Of a stretch of DNA of 64,000 nucleotides, positions 44,580 to 53,171 are shown in pieces; position 1 is the first letter of the stretch, and every line of letters begins with the position of its first letter. This DNA is from Pikeienuella piscinae (GTDB lineage: Bacteria > Pseudomonadota > Alphaproteobacteria > Rhodobacterales > Rhodobacteraceae), in the NCBI RefSeq assembly GCF_011044155.1, contig NZ_CP049056.1, positions 3,972,001 to 4,036,000 of the forward strand. The letters run 5' to 3'. Under the pieces are notes generated by a model. It ran no database searches and was not told the origin of the DNA. It was given only the letters and a program-made list of their open reading frames with translations. The translations under genes were made by a program, and so were the position numbers.

Positions 44580-45959
44580 TCAAGGCCGCAGGTGCGCGAT
44601 GGAGCGCGCGTAGAACTCCAGCAGACGGGTCTCATCCGGCGCGGGCCGGATCTCGCCCGCGGCCTCGATCACCAGGCGGCGCAACATCAGCGCCCGGAGG
44701 CCCGATTCGATCGCCGATTCGATGGTGTCTTGCGGCAGGTGCAGATGCGCGCCAGCGCCCTGCACCGTTTTGGCGAGCGCCCGCGCCCGCGCTTCCAACG
44801 CGGCGCGCGGCGTCGGGTGCTTGGCGTCGAGGAGCGCCGCGGCGACAAGCGCGACCGGGAGGACGGGCGTCACCGCGCCGATCCGGCGGATCAGTTCGGC
44901 GCCCAGCGGCGTGACCCCGGGCGCGTGCTGCGCGATCCAGTCGCGAAGCGAAAGCGGCGCGCCGAAACCGACGCTGGCGTAGCCGAAACGCTTCGTCGCG
45001 CCGGTCAGCCGCCCCAGAGCATGCGCGGCGAGAAAGCGGAAGGCGCGGAAGGGGCGGATGTCGAAGCGCCCCGCGCCATGCTCTCCCTCCGCGCCGAGCA
45101 GGATTCTGTCCTCCAGCACGCGGTCGTAATTGAGGCCGACGGGGACGAAGACCACGTCGCGCGCCCCGGCCGGATCGAACCCTTCGAGGATATAGGAGAG
45201 GAGGCCGAGCTTGGGCGGGCCGAGCGCGCCGTCGCGCGAGAGCCCGCCCTCGGGAAAGATCGCCTGGGTGACGCCGCCCTCGGCCGCCATCTGGACGTAG
45301 CGCCTGAGCACCGCCCGGTAGAGCCCGTCGCGCTCACGCCGGCGGATGAAATAGGCCCCCATGCCGCGGATCACGCGCGAGAGCGGCCAAACCCGCGCCC
45401 ATTCGCCGACCGCGTAGGAGATCGTGACGGAGTCCGAGGCGAGATGGGTGACGAGGAGATAGTCGACATTCGAGCGGTGGTTGATGACGAAGATCACCGC
45501 CGCGTCCGGATCGATCTTCGCCAGCGCGCGCCGGTCGAGCGCCCCGAAGCGGACGTGGTAGAGCCAGTTCGTGATCCAGCGGCTGACCCGCGCGCCGAGC
45601 CCGAAATAGACCATCGCGGAAAAACTTGGCGTAATCTCCTTGGCGTATTCCTCGACCTGGCGAAAGGCGATGTCGCGCGGCATCCCGGTCTTCCGGACAT
45701 GGGCCTCGACCGCGCGCATCACCTCCGGGTCATGGGTGAGTCGCCCGATCAGGAAGCTCCGCCGCATCAGCACGAAGGGGCGGATGTGGAGCGAGAGCCG
45801 CCGGTTCAGCCGTTCGACCGCCCGCTCGAAACGCCGGCGGAAATACCAGCGGAACGAGGGCGCGAGGACGCGGTCGAGAATCGCCACCCCGGCCGCGAGC
45901 CCGCCGATCACCGCCAGCCAGATCGGAATCTCGATCACCCCCTGCATGAGGCGGAGCAT
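44580..45959 (-). CDS. Glycerol-3-phosphate/1-acylglycerol-phosphate acyltransferase
   Basis: Membrane acyltransferase of 459 residues, PlsB/LPLAT superfamily. Motif I NHRSNVDYLLV (HX4D), motif III FPEGGLSRDG and the GAYFIRRRERDGLYRAVLRR region are present. The N-terminus has one membrane segment (PIWLAVIGGLAAGVAILD). Shorter than E. coli PlsB (~800 residues), so it is a compact variant. It acts in phospholipid synthesis at the inner membrane. It converges with the VPLPA gene and faces an upstream palindrome. Confidence 0.87.
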   Translation of the reverse strand: MLRLMQGVIEIPIWLAVIGGLAAGVAILDRVLAPSFRWYFRRRFERAVERLNRRLSLHIRPFVLMRRSFLIGRLTHDPEVMRAVEAHVRKTGMPRDIAFRQVEEYAKEITPSFSAMVYFGLGARVSRWITNWLYHVRFGALDRRALAKIDPDAAVIFVINHRSNVDYLLVTHLASDSVTISYAVGEWARVWPLSRVIRGMGAYFIRRRERDGLYRAVLRRYVQMAAEGGVTQAIFPEGGLSRDGALGPPKLGLLSYILEGFDPAGARDVVFVPVGLNYDRVLEDRILLGAEGEHGAGRFDIRPFRAFRFLAAHALGRLTGATKRFGYASVGFGAPLSLRDWIAQHAPGVTPLGAELIRRIGAVTPVLPVALVAAALLDAKHPTPRAALEARARALAKTVQGAGAHLHLPQDTIESAIESGLRALMLRRLVIEAAGEIRPAPDETRLLEFYARSIAHLRP

Positions 45960-46015
45960 GGAGCGGGCGGCGCGGCCCGTCCAGCGCGGCTTTCAGTGGG
46001 GAAAAACGTGGCGCC

Positions 46016-46038
46016 GCGTGCGTTATCGCACGCGATAA
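46016..46038. promoter_or_regulatory. Overlapping palindromes before the acyltransferase
   Basis: TTATCGC-AC-GCGATAA (46023-46038) is a perfect 7-2-7 palindrome; GCGTGCG-TTAT-CGCACGC (46016-46033) overlaps it. They lie 57-79 bases upstream of the acyltransferase start on the minus strand and look like an operator. Confidence 0.5.
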
Positions 46039-46165
46039 GGGGGGCAACGCATTGAGATCAAAAGAGGATTGGAAAGTTCATGTTTGAGTAACCATGCGGA
46101 GGCGCGTTCCGGAACGTCGCGCGGCGCGGCCCTGAGGACAGGATTGCGCCGTCGCGGTCGACCGT

Positions 46166-46193
46166 CCGGCGGCGGGAACCGGCCCGCCGCCGG
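46166..46193 (-). terminator. Strong GC hairpin after the HdeA-like gene
   Basis: CCGGCGGCGGG and CCCGCCGCCGG form a perfect 11-bp stem with a 6-base loop, 12 bases beyond the stop of the minus-strand gene at 46205. It has no T-run but is placed as a terminator. Confidence 0.6.
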
Positions 46194-46204
46194 GGCAGAG
46201 CCGG

Positions 46205-46513
46205 TTACTTGTCCGGGCGCATCATGGCCTCGCCGACGGTCATGTGCGGGTTGGCGACGCAGGCGGCCTCGGCCGACGCCGAGAGATCCTCGGAGGTCAG
46301 TTCGCCGTCCGAGGACGCGCTGCTCGAAGAGGACGAACTCGCGGTCGCGCTTTCCATCCTCTCTTCGTGCATGGCCTCGATGGCGGTCATCCGGTCCTCG
46401 GACCCCATGTCCATGTATTCCTGGCAACTCACGTCGTTCTTCATCTCATCCGCAGCGAGGGCGGGCGCGGCGAAGCCGGCGGTGAACGCCAGGGCGATTG
46501 CGGTGCGTTTCAT
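46205..46513 (-). CDS. HdeA/HdeB-like periplasmic protein
   Basis: Protein of 102 residues with a signal peptide cleaved after APALAA. The mature chain starts DEMKNDVSCQEYMDMGSEDR, has a serine string (SSSSSSSASS) in the middle, and a second Cys in AACVANPHMTVGEAMM. This Cys-pair pattern is that of HdeA-type acid chaperones. AAGGAGGA seven bases upstream is a strong ribosome site. The serine-rich insert between the two Cys is longer than in E. coli HdeA. Confidence 0.8.
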   Translation of the reverse strand: MKRTAIALAFTAGFAAPALAADEMKNDVSCQEYMDMGSEDRMTAIEAMHEERMESATASSSSSSSASSDGELTSEDLSASAEAACVANPHMTVGEAMMRPDK

Positions 46514-47103
46514 GCCGTTCCTCCTTCATGCTTGGTCCCGTTCGGGGACATGTCCGCATAACCCGCAGAGGCGGCGCGGGGTTCCGTCCGGTCTCGAACG
46601 ATCAATCGGATTCGGTGTCCGGCGCAATCTGTCGCCATCCATTTCCGAACGGGTCGGAAGGACAAACGGGGGCGTTTTCAGCGCGAACGCGTCGTGGCGC
46701 CGGCCACCGAAATCGACACGGAGTTTTCGGAATGTCGGCTTCGAGTATGTGAAACGGTCATGAAGGTGACGAAACCCGTAAGGGTTTGGCCAACGGTTCC
46801 GGCCACCGGACTGTCGGTGATCTCCGCTGAGCTTCAGCTCCCGTCAGAAGCGACCGTTTTTGAATTGAATGTTGTGGCATGGGCTTATTGAAAGCCTGGC
46901 GGTCGAATCGGAGTTGTCCGACAGTACCATACCAGACGTCCGTACCCGCGAATTGAATTCAGGAAATTGCGAAAACGAAATTCCTGATCGAAAATTCCTG
47001 ATCGAACAAGCGTCTCAATCGGCCCTCCGGCCCGTGACGGCTATTTTGCTTTGCTGGTTGCTCCCAATCAGTTAGCGTACGCGCATTCAGAGGGAGGGGA
47101 CCC
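46514..47103. other. 590-base gap with a 14-bp tandem repeat
   Basis: No gene supported. AAATTCCTGATCGA occurs twice head to tail (46978-46991, 46992-47005), and an upstream TTCAGGAA could pair with TTCCTGA. This lies about 100 bases before the gene at 47104 and could be a regulator site. The left part is ordinary GC-rich sequence. Confidence 0.5.
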
Positions 47104-47583
47104 GTGAAACCAGCAAGTCTCGCGGTTTTGTTCGCCTTGGCCGCAGGTCCGGTATCCGCAGGAGAACTGTTTTCGGGCACGCATACCTATCGGCCCGATT
47201 ATGAACAGTGGAACCCGGTTCCCGCCGCCGGTTGGTGGACCGCCACTATGGTGGGAGAATACGAGGCGGTGTCCGGCCCGATCCCCGCAGGGAGGATCGA
47301 GTGCCGCGGCGGCGGCTATTGGAACAAGTCCATTCGCGAGGCGAATGGGGTCTGCGTGTTCGGCGAGGCGAGTGATACCTGGATGCTGCGCTACCGCGCG
47401 ACCGAAATCGATCGGGCAAGCCGGACGACGGCGGGGTACATGCCCATAGGCGAATGGACCGTCCTGGCCGGCACCGGGCGATACAATGGCATGACCGGTT
47501 CGGGAACCTACCTGGCCGAGGGCGCGGTCGCCGAGGGCGGCAAGTATCGGACCCGCTGGGAAGGAGAGGTCACGATACCCTAG
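47104..47583 (+). CDS. Secreted hypothetical protein (barrel-like)
   Basis: Protein of 159 residues, GTG start with GGGAGGGG before it. Signal peptide MKPASLAVLFALAAGPVSAG. The mature part is rich in Gly, Tyr and Trp; GEWTVLAGTGRYNGMTGSGT near the C-terminus resembles the closing strand of allene-oxide-cyclase/dirigent-like barrels, which I offer only as a resemblance. Two Cys (residues ~67 and ~84) may form a disulfide. Function unknown. Confidence 0.7.
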   Translation: MKPASLAVLFALAAGPVSAGELFSGTHTYRPDYEQWNPVPAAGWWTATMVGEYEAVSGPIPAGRIECRGGGYWNKSIREANGVCVFGEASDTWMLRYRATEIDRASRTTAGYMPIGEWTVLAGTGRYNGMTGSGTYLAEGAVAEGGKYRTRWEGEVTIP

Positions 47584-47967
47584 CGAGGGCGGATAACTCA
47601 TTCGACGCTCGCTGAAACTGTTCAGTCTGTTGGTTCGGGCTCTTCGCTGCCATGCGGGGGTTTCCAAACTCATATGTTCTTGACCCGCTCCGAGGAGATC
47701 GGACTTCGTCGGCTTTGTCCGCGCAGCGGCCGAGCTTCGTCCCGGGCTCCTGGATGATGGGCCTCCGTTCAGACGGACATCACCCTGTCGCGAGCGCATT
47801 TTCTGCCCCGGCTTCGCCCTCGCCAGGGCGCAAGCACATGTCCGGGCCCACTGGGGCGGGACCGCGCCGCCGGGTCACAATCTCAAAGTCCATATCGGCT
47901 CTTGCGAAATAATCTTGCGCGGGTATTTTTGCCGCAGCGCAACATGATCCGACTCGCGAGGCCGTGA
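47584..47967. other. 384-base gap before ecm
   Basis: No supported gene; frames here are short and lack ribosome sites. CTTGCG occurs twice (47901 and 47914) in an AT-richer stretch 50-65 bases before ecm and may mark its promoter or an activator site. Confidence 0.4.
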
Positions 47968-49947
47968 ATGTCCGACCGCCCAAGTGACCGCGCCGCCGAC
48001 CGGCCCTGGCTGTTTCGCACCTATGCCGGGCATTCGACGGCGGCGGCCTCCAATGCGCTCTATCGGGGCAATCTGGAGAAGGGACAGACCGGGCTTTCGG
48101 TGGCTTTCGATCTGCCGACGCAGACCGGCTATGACAGTGATCATGTGCTGGCGCGGGGCGAGGTCGGCAAGGTCGGGGTTCCGATCTCCCATCTCGGCGA
48201 CATGCGGGCGCTCTTTGACCAGATCCCGATCGAGGAGATGAACACCTCGATGACGATCAACGCGACGGCGGCGTGGCTGCTTGCGCTCTATGTCGCGGCG
48301 GCGGAGGAGCAGGGGGCGGATGTCTCGAAGCTGACCGGGACGGTTCAGAACGACATCATCAAGGAGTATCTGAGCCGCGGAACATACGTCTTTCCGCCGG
48401 AGCCGTCGCTGCGGCTGATCTCCGACATCGCCGCCTGGACTTACGCCAACGCGCCGAAATGGAACCCGATGAATGTCTGCTCCTATCACCTGCAGGAGGC
48501 GGGGGCGACGCCGGCGCAGGAGCTGGCCTTCGCGCTGGCCACCGCCATCGCGGTTCTGGACACGGTGAAGGCGCGCAAGGCGGTTTCGGATGAGGATTTT
48601 CCGAAGGTGGTCGGGCGGGTCTCCTTCTTCGTGAACGCCGGCATCCGGTTCGTGACCGAGATGTGCAAGATGCGGGCGTTCTGCGATCTCTGGGATGAAA
48701 TCTGCCGTGAGCGCTACGGCGTCGAGGAGGCGCGCTACCGGCGGTTCCGTTACGGCGTTCAGGTCAATTCGCTGGGGCTGACCGAGCAGCAGCCGGAGAA
48801 CAACGTCTACCGGATATTGCTGGAAACGCTGGCGGTGACGCTTTCCAAGCGCGCGCGGGCGCGGGCGGTGCAACTGCCGGCCTGGAACGAGGCGCTGGGC
48901 CTGCCGCGGCCCTGGGATCAGCAATGGTCGCTCAGGATGCAGCAGATCCTCGCCTATGAGACGGACCTGCTGGAATTCGACGATCTTTTCGACGGCAATC
49001 CGGCGGTGGAGGCCAAGGTCGAGGCGCTGAAGGCCGGGGCGCGGGACGAGTTGGCGACCATCGACGGCATGGGCGGCGCGGTCGCCTGCATCGACTACAT
49101 GAAGGCGGCCCTGGTGGACGCCAACACCGCGCGGCTGGGCCGGATCGAGCGGGGCGAGACGACGGTTGTGGGCGTCAACCGCTACGAGACGACCGAGGCG
49201 TCGCCGCTGACGGCCGGCGAGGGCGGGGTTCTGACCGTCGATCCGGCGGTCGAGGCCGAGCAGATCGCCCGGCTGGCGGACTGGCGCGCGGCGCGCGACG
49301 ACGCGGCGGTGCGCGCGGCGTTGGCGGAATTGCGCGCGGCGGCGCGGGAGGGGCGGAACATCATGCCGCCCTCGATCGCCTGCGCGAAGGCCGGGGTGAC
49401 GACCGGCGAATGGGGCTTCGCGATCCGGGCGGAGTTCGGCGAATACCGGGCGCCGACCGGCGTCGGCAAGGCGGTTTCCAACGCCGCCGAAGGGCTGGAG
49501 GAGATCAGGGAGGCGGTGGCGGCGGCCTCCGCCCGGCTCGGCGGCAGGCTGAAATTCGTCGTCGGCAAGCCGGGACTGGACGGGCATTCGAACGGCGCCG
49601 AGCAGATCGCGGTGCGGGCGCGCGACTCCGGCATGGACGTGACCTATGAGGGCATCCGGATGACCCCGGAAGAGATCGTCGCGCGGGCGGAGGCGGAAGG
49701 CGCGCATGTCATCGGCCTCTCGATCCTTTCGGGCTCACATCTGCCGCTGATCGGGGAGGTCATGAGCCGGCTGCGCGAGGCGGGGCGCGCCACGCCCGTC
49801 GTGGTCGGCGGCATTATTCCGGAGGAGGACGCCGCCGCGCTCAGACAGATGGGGGTCGCACGAGTTTATACGCCGAAGGATTTCGACCTCAACCGGATCA
49901 TGTTCGACATCGTCGGCCTCGTCGGTGGCGAGAAGGCGGCGGCTTGA
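47968..49947 (+). CDS. ecm: Ethylmalonyl-CoA mutase
   Basis: B12-dependent mutase of 659 residues converting ethylmalonyl-CoA to methylsuccinyl-CoA. The catalytic barrel starts LFRTYAGHSTAAASNALYRG, with GLSVAFDLPTQTGYDSDHVL and KWNPMNVCSYHLQEAGATPA. The C-terminal B12 domain has VGKPGLDGHSNGAEQIAVRA (DxHxxG), LSILSGSH and VVVGGIIPEEDAAALRQMG. Sequence and single-chain length fit the MeaA/Ecm group better than methylmalonyl-CoA mutase. With ccr it marks the ethylmalonyl-CoA pathway. The ribosome site is weak (CGAGGCCG). Confidence 0.94.
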   Translation: MSDRPSDRAADRPWLFRTYAGHSTAAASNALYRGNLEKGQTGLSVAFDLPTQTGYDSDHVLARGEVGKVGVPISHLGDMRALFDQIPIEEMNTSMTINATAAWLLALYVAAAEEQGADVSKLTGTVQNDIIKEYLSRGTYVFPPEPSLRLISDIAAWTYANAPKWNPMNVCSYHLQEAGATPAQELAFALATAIAVLDTVKARKAVSDEDFPKVVGRVSFFVNAGIRFVTEMCKMRAFCDLWDEICRERYGVEEARYRRFRYGVQVNSLGLTEQQPENNVYRILLETLAVTLSKRARARAVQLPAWNEALGLPRPWDQQWSLRMQQILAYETDLLEFDDLFDGNPAVEAKVEALKAGARDELATIDGMGGAVACIDYMKAALVDANTARLGRIERGETTVVGVNRYETTEASPLTAGEGGVLTVDPAVEAEQIARLADWRAARDDAAVRAALAELRAAAREGRNIMPPSIACAKAGVTTGEWGFAIRAEFGEYRAPTGVGKAVSNAAEGLEEIREAVAAASARLGGRLKFVVGKPGLDGHSNGAEQIAVRARDSGMDVTYEGIRMTPEEIVARAEAEGAHVIGLSILSGSHLPLIGEVMSRLREAGRATPVVVGGIIPEEDAAALRQMGVARVYTPKDFDLNRIMFDIVGLVGGEKAAA

Positions 49948-50130
49948 GCGGAGGATCGCATAGACGCGCGCCGCGTCATCCACGCATCAGCGGCGCATTT
50001 TCCCGTCCAACCCGAGATTGAGCGATGCGGGCGCGGCCGTCCGCCAGGGCGGGCGCGGCGCGAAGCCATGACGGGGCGGGGGGGGTGGCCGCCGCCGCAC
50101 TTCCGACGGCGCCCGGGCGCGCCTTGCGTC

Positions 50131-51345
50131 TTACGCAGCCGGGGCCGTCCTTCGCTCCGGCCTGGGGCAGAAGACGCGAAGGAGCGCGTAGCCGAGCAGC
50201 CCGGAGACGAGGGAGCCGATCAGGACGCCGACCTTCACCTCGTCCATCGTGTCCGCGTCGGAAAACGCGAGCGAGCCGATGAAGAGGCTCATGGTGAAGC
50301 CGATCCCGGCGAGACAGGAGAGGCCGTAGAGCTGCCGCCAGTTCACCCCCTGCGGCAGCGACGCGAGCCCGAACCGCACCGCGGCGTAGGCGGCGCCCAT
50401 CACCCCGATCTGCTTGCCGAGAATGAGCCCGAGCGCGATGCCGAGCGGCACCGGCGCCGCCACGGCGCCGAGCGACAGCCCGCCGAGCGCGACACCGGCG
50501 TTGCCGAAAGCGAAGAGCGGCAGCACAAGATAGGAGACCCAGGGCGCGAGCCCGTGCTCCGCCCGCTTCAGCGGCGATGAGCCGTCATCGGCCGTGAGCG
50601 GGACGCAGAGCGCGATCAACACCCCGGCCAGCGTCGCGTGCACGCCGGATTTCAGCACGCAGACCCACATGAAGACGCCGATGATGACATAGGGCGCGAG
50701 GTTCTTAACCCCGAGCCGGTTGAGCCCGAAGGCGAGAATCAGCGCGAGCCCCGTAAGCAGCAGCGCGGGAGTCGAAAGGCCGGCGGTGTAGAAAAAGGCG
50801 ATGATGACGATCGCGCCGAGATCGTCGATGATCGCCAGCGCGAGGAGGAGCGTCTTGAGCGCCACCGGCGCGCGCGTGCCGACCAGCGCGAGGACGCCGA
50901 GCGCGAAGGCGATGTCGGTCGCCGCAGGGATCGCCCAGCCGTCCAGCGCCGCCGGATCGCCGCCCCAGTTGATCGCGACATAGATCAGCGCCGGCCCCGC
51001 CATGCCGCCAAGCGCGGCGAGCGCCGGCAGCGCCGCCTTGTCGAAACTCGAAAGCTCGCCGGCGAGCATCTCGCGTTTGATTTCCAGCCCGACATGGAAG
51101 AAGAAGATCGCCATCAGCCCGTCATTGATCCAGAGCAGCGCCGGCTTGGCGATCTCCAGCGCGTCGATCTTCACCACGACCGGGGCGTAGATGAAGTCGT
51201 AATAGGCCGCGAAAAACGGCGAGTTGCTGGCGATGAGCGCCGCGACGGCGGCGAACATCAGCACGATGCCGGGCGCAGCGTCGGCCCGCAGCACCGTCTT
51301 CGTGCCCTCGATCGCGTTTTTCGTCCCCTTGATCGCGCGGTTCAT
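50131..51345 (-). CDS. nhaA: Na+/H+ antiporter NhaA
   Basis: Twelve-helix inner-membrane antiporter of 404 residues. The signature ALAIIDDLGAIVIIAFFYTA carries the paired Asp residues of the ion site (E. coli Asp163/164), and FFFHVGLEIKREMLAGELSS and GIGFTMSLFIGSLAF are standard NhaA segments. ATG at 51345 follows AAAGGAG; a GTG directly upstream is in frame. It exports Na+ using the proton gradient. Convergent with ecm. Confidence 0.95.
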   Translation of the reverse strand: MNRAIKGTKNAIEGTKTVLRADAAPGIVLMFAAVAALIASNSPFFAAYYDFIYAPVVVKIDALEIAKPALLWINDGLMAIFFFHVGLEIKREMLAGELSSFDKAALPALAALGGMAGPALIYVAINWGGDPAALDGWAIPAATDIAFALGVLALVGTRAPVALKTLLLALAIIDDLGAIVIIAFFYTAGLSTPALLLTGLALILAFGLNRLGVKNLAPYVIIGVFMWVCVLKSGVHATLAGVLIALCVPLTADDGSSPLKRAEHGLAPWVSYLVLPLFAFGNAGVALGGLSLGAVAAPVPLGIALGLILGKQIGVMGAAYAAVRFGLASLPQGVNWRQLYGLSCLAGIGFTMSLFIGSLAFSDADTMDEVKVGVLIGSLVSGLLGYALLRVFCPRPERRTAPAA

Positions 51346-51600
51346 CACGTCTCCTTTGTCATCGGCGCGGCTGTCGCGACTGCCCTGAACGCCAGCGGCG
51401 CGCGAGGGAAGCCTTCGTTAGCATCCCTGATGGAGAAATGGCGCCGGATTCGGACATGTCCAGCCGAGGGAATCCGCCGCCTTCCGGCGCGCGGAACGCG
51501 GGCCGGGCGGGCGAGGAGCGGCTCCCGGCGGGAGCCCGACGAGCCCGCGCCCCTTGACCGCGCCGGCCGTCGTCGCATGATCGGCCGAGGAGGCGCCGCC

Positions 51601-52440
51601 ATGACAGCCAAGACACCCTTTTTCGATTCGCCCGACGATCTCGCCCGGCTCGTTCCCGATGGCGCGTCGATCGCCATCGCGAAGGAGCCCTCGTCGCCCT
51701 TCGCGCTCGCGCGCGCGCTGATCCGGCGCGGGGCGCGGAATCTCCATCTCGTCACCGTGCCGACCGCCGGGCTGATCGCCGATCTTCTGATCGGGGCCGG
51801 CGCGGTCAGGCTGGTGGAGACCTCGGGCGTTTCGCTGGGCGAGTTCGGTCCGGCGCCGCGTTTCGCCTCGGCGGTGAAATCGGGCGCGGTGGAGATCAGG
51901 GACGCGACCTGCCCGGCGGTCTACGCCGCGCTTCAGGCCGGCGAGAAGGGCCAGCCCTTCGCGCCGATCCGGGGGGTTCTCGGCTCCGACCTGCTGGCGC
52001 GGCGGCCCGACTGGCGGGTGATCGACAATCCGTTCTCGGACGGGGAGGATCCCGTCGTCCTGCTGGCGCCGATCCGGCCGGATTTCGCGCTGATCCACGC
52101 TGACCGGGCGGATCGTTTTGGCAATGTCTTCGTCGGCGGGCGGCATGAGTTCAAGACCATGGCGCACGCCGCGCGCCAAACGCTGGTCACGGTGGAGGAG
52201 ATCGTCGATCATGATCTGCGCGAAGATGAAGCGACGGCGGCGAACTTGATCGGCGGGCTCTATGTCGCGGGGCTGGCCGCCGCGCCGGGCGGCGCCCGGC
52301 CCGCCGCAGCGCCGGGGCGCTACGCGGCGGACGAGGCGCATGTCGCTTCCTACGCGAAACGCGCCCGGGACGAGGCGGATTTCGCCGATTATCTCGCGGC
52401 GGAGGTGTTCGGCCGGACGCCGGCGGCGGCGGCGGAATGA
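51601..52440 (+). CDS. CoA-transferase-like protein, alpha subunit
   Basis: Class I CoA-transferase alpha-type subunit of 279 residues: VPDGASIAIAKEPSSPFALA and FALIHADRADRFGNVFVGGR. It resembles IpdA/glutaconate CoA-transferase alpha. GAGGAGG seven bases before the ATG decides the start; the same frame is open far upstream through non-coding DNA. The beta subunit starts within its last codon (ATGA). The substrate cannot be told; see the beta subunit for the missing catalytic Glu. Confidence 0.86.
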   Translation: MTAKTPFFDSPDDLARLVPDGASIAIAKEPSSPFALARALIRRGARNLHLVTVPTAGLIADLLIGAGAVRLVETSGVSLGEFGPAPRFASAVKSGAVEIRDATCPAVYAALQAGEKGQPFAPIRGVLGSDLLARRPDWRVIDNPFSDGEDPVVLLAPIRPDFALIHADRADRFGNVFVGGRHEFKTMAHAARQTLVTVEEIVDHDLREDEATAANLIGGLYVAGLAAAPGGARPAAAPGRYAADEAHVASYAKRARDEADFADYLAAEVFGRTPAAAAE

Positions 52441-53171
52441 GCGACGTCAGGATCGAGGAGCGGCTGATCCACGCCATCGCCGGGCTTCTGGACGGGTCCG
52501 GTCATATCGCCTGCGGCGTGCTCTCGCCGATCCCCGGCGCGGCGGCGATGCTGGCGGCGAAGCGCGGCGGGGGGCGGGTCTCGATCATCGGCTCGGACCT
52601 TCCGGCCTATCGCTGCGACGGCGGGGTCGAGCTGTTCGATCAGGCCGGGCAGGGGCGTCTTGACGCGTTTTTCCTTTCCGGCGGCCAGATCGACGGGCGA
52701 GCGAACATCAACCTGCATGGCGTCGGCGCCTATCCGCAGATGGATGTGCGCTGGTCCGGGGCGTTCGGCTCCGCCTATCTCTATTTTCTCGTCCCGCGGG
52801 TCATCCTCTTCCGGCTTGAGCATTCGCGCCGGGTCTTTCCGGAGACGGTCGATTTCATCTCCGCGCCGGGCGTCTCGGCCCCCGGCGTTCATCGCCCCGG
52901 CGGGCCCTATGCGCTGGTGACCAACCTCTGCGTCATGCGTTTCGATCGCGACCGGGCGCGCTTCCGGCTGGAAAGCGTGCATCCCGGCGTGACGGTCGAG
53001 GAGGTGCGCGACCAGACCGGCTTCGATTTCGACACCGGCGAGACGACGCCGGAGACGGAGACGCCCCCGGCGGCGGACCTCGCGCTGATCCGGGGCGAGA
53101 TCGCGGAAGCCATCGCCAACCCCTATCCGAAATTCGCCAGGGCCGTCTTTGGAGTGGGCGCGGCGGCGTGA
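52437..53171 (+). CDS. CoA-transferase-like protein, beta subunit
   Basis: Beta-type subunit of 244 residues. The pattern IACGVLSPIPGAAAMLA, FFLSGGQIDGRANINLHGVG, VTNLCVMRFDRDRARF and SVHPGVTVEEVRDQTGFDFD follows the IpdB-like branch of the family. I cannot find the S-E-N/S-G catalytic Glu motif of true CoA-transferases, so, as known for mycobacterial IpdAB, it may be a CoA-thioester hydrolase/lyase. Start and stop both overlap neighbours (ATGA with the alpha subunit; GTGA with the nucleoside hydrolase). Confidence 0.84.
   Translation: MSDVRIEERLIHAIAGLLDGSGHIACGVLSPIPGAAAMLAAKRGGGRVSIIGSDLPAYRCDGGVELFDQAGQGRLDAFFLSGGQIDGRANINLHGVGAYPQMDVRWSGAFGSAYLYFLVPRVILFRLEHSRRVFPETVDFISAPGVSAPGVHRPGGPYALVTNLCVMRFDRDRARFRLESVHPGVTVEEVRDQTGFDFDTGETTPETETPPAADLALIRGEIAEAIANPYPKFARAVFGVGAAA

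Noticed and set aside
47875-49707. A 610-codon open frame antisense to ecm
   Set aside because: Arg/Asp/His-rich translation typical of the complement of a high-GC gene; no family pattern, no ribosome site, and ecm on the other strand is unambiguous.
51349-51600. Extended N-terminus of the CoA-transferase alpha subunit
   Set aside because: The frame is open for hundreds of codons upstream, but GAGGAGG and the family start fix the ATG at 51601; the upstream part is the complement of nhaA and non-coding DNA.
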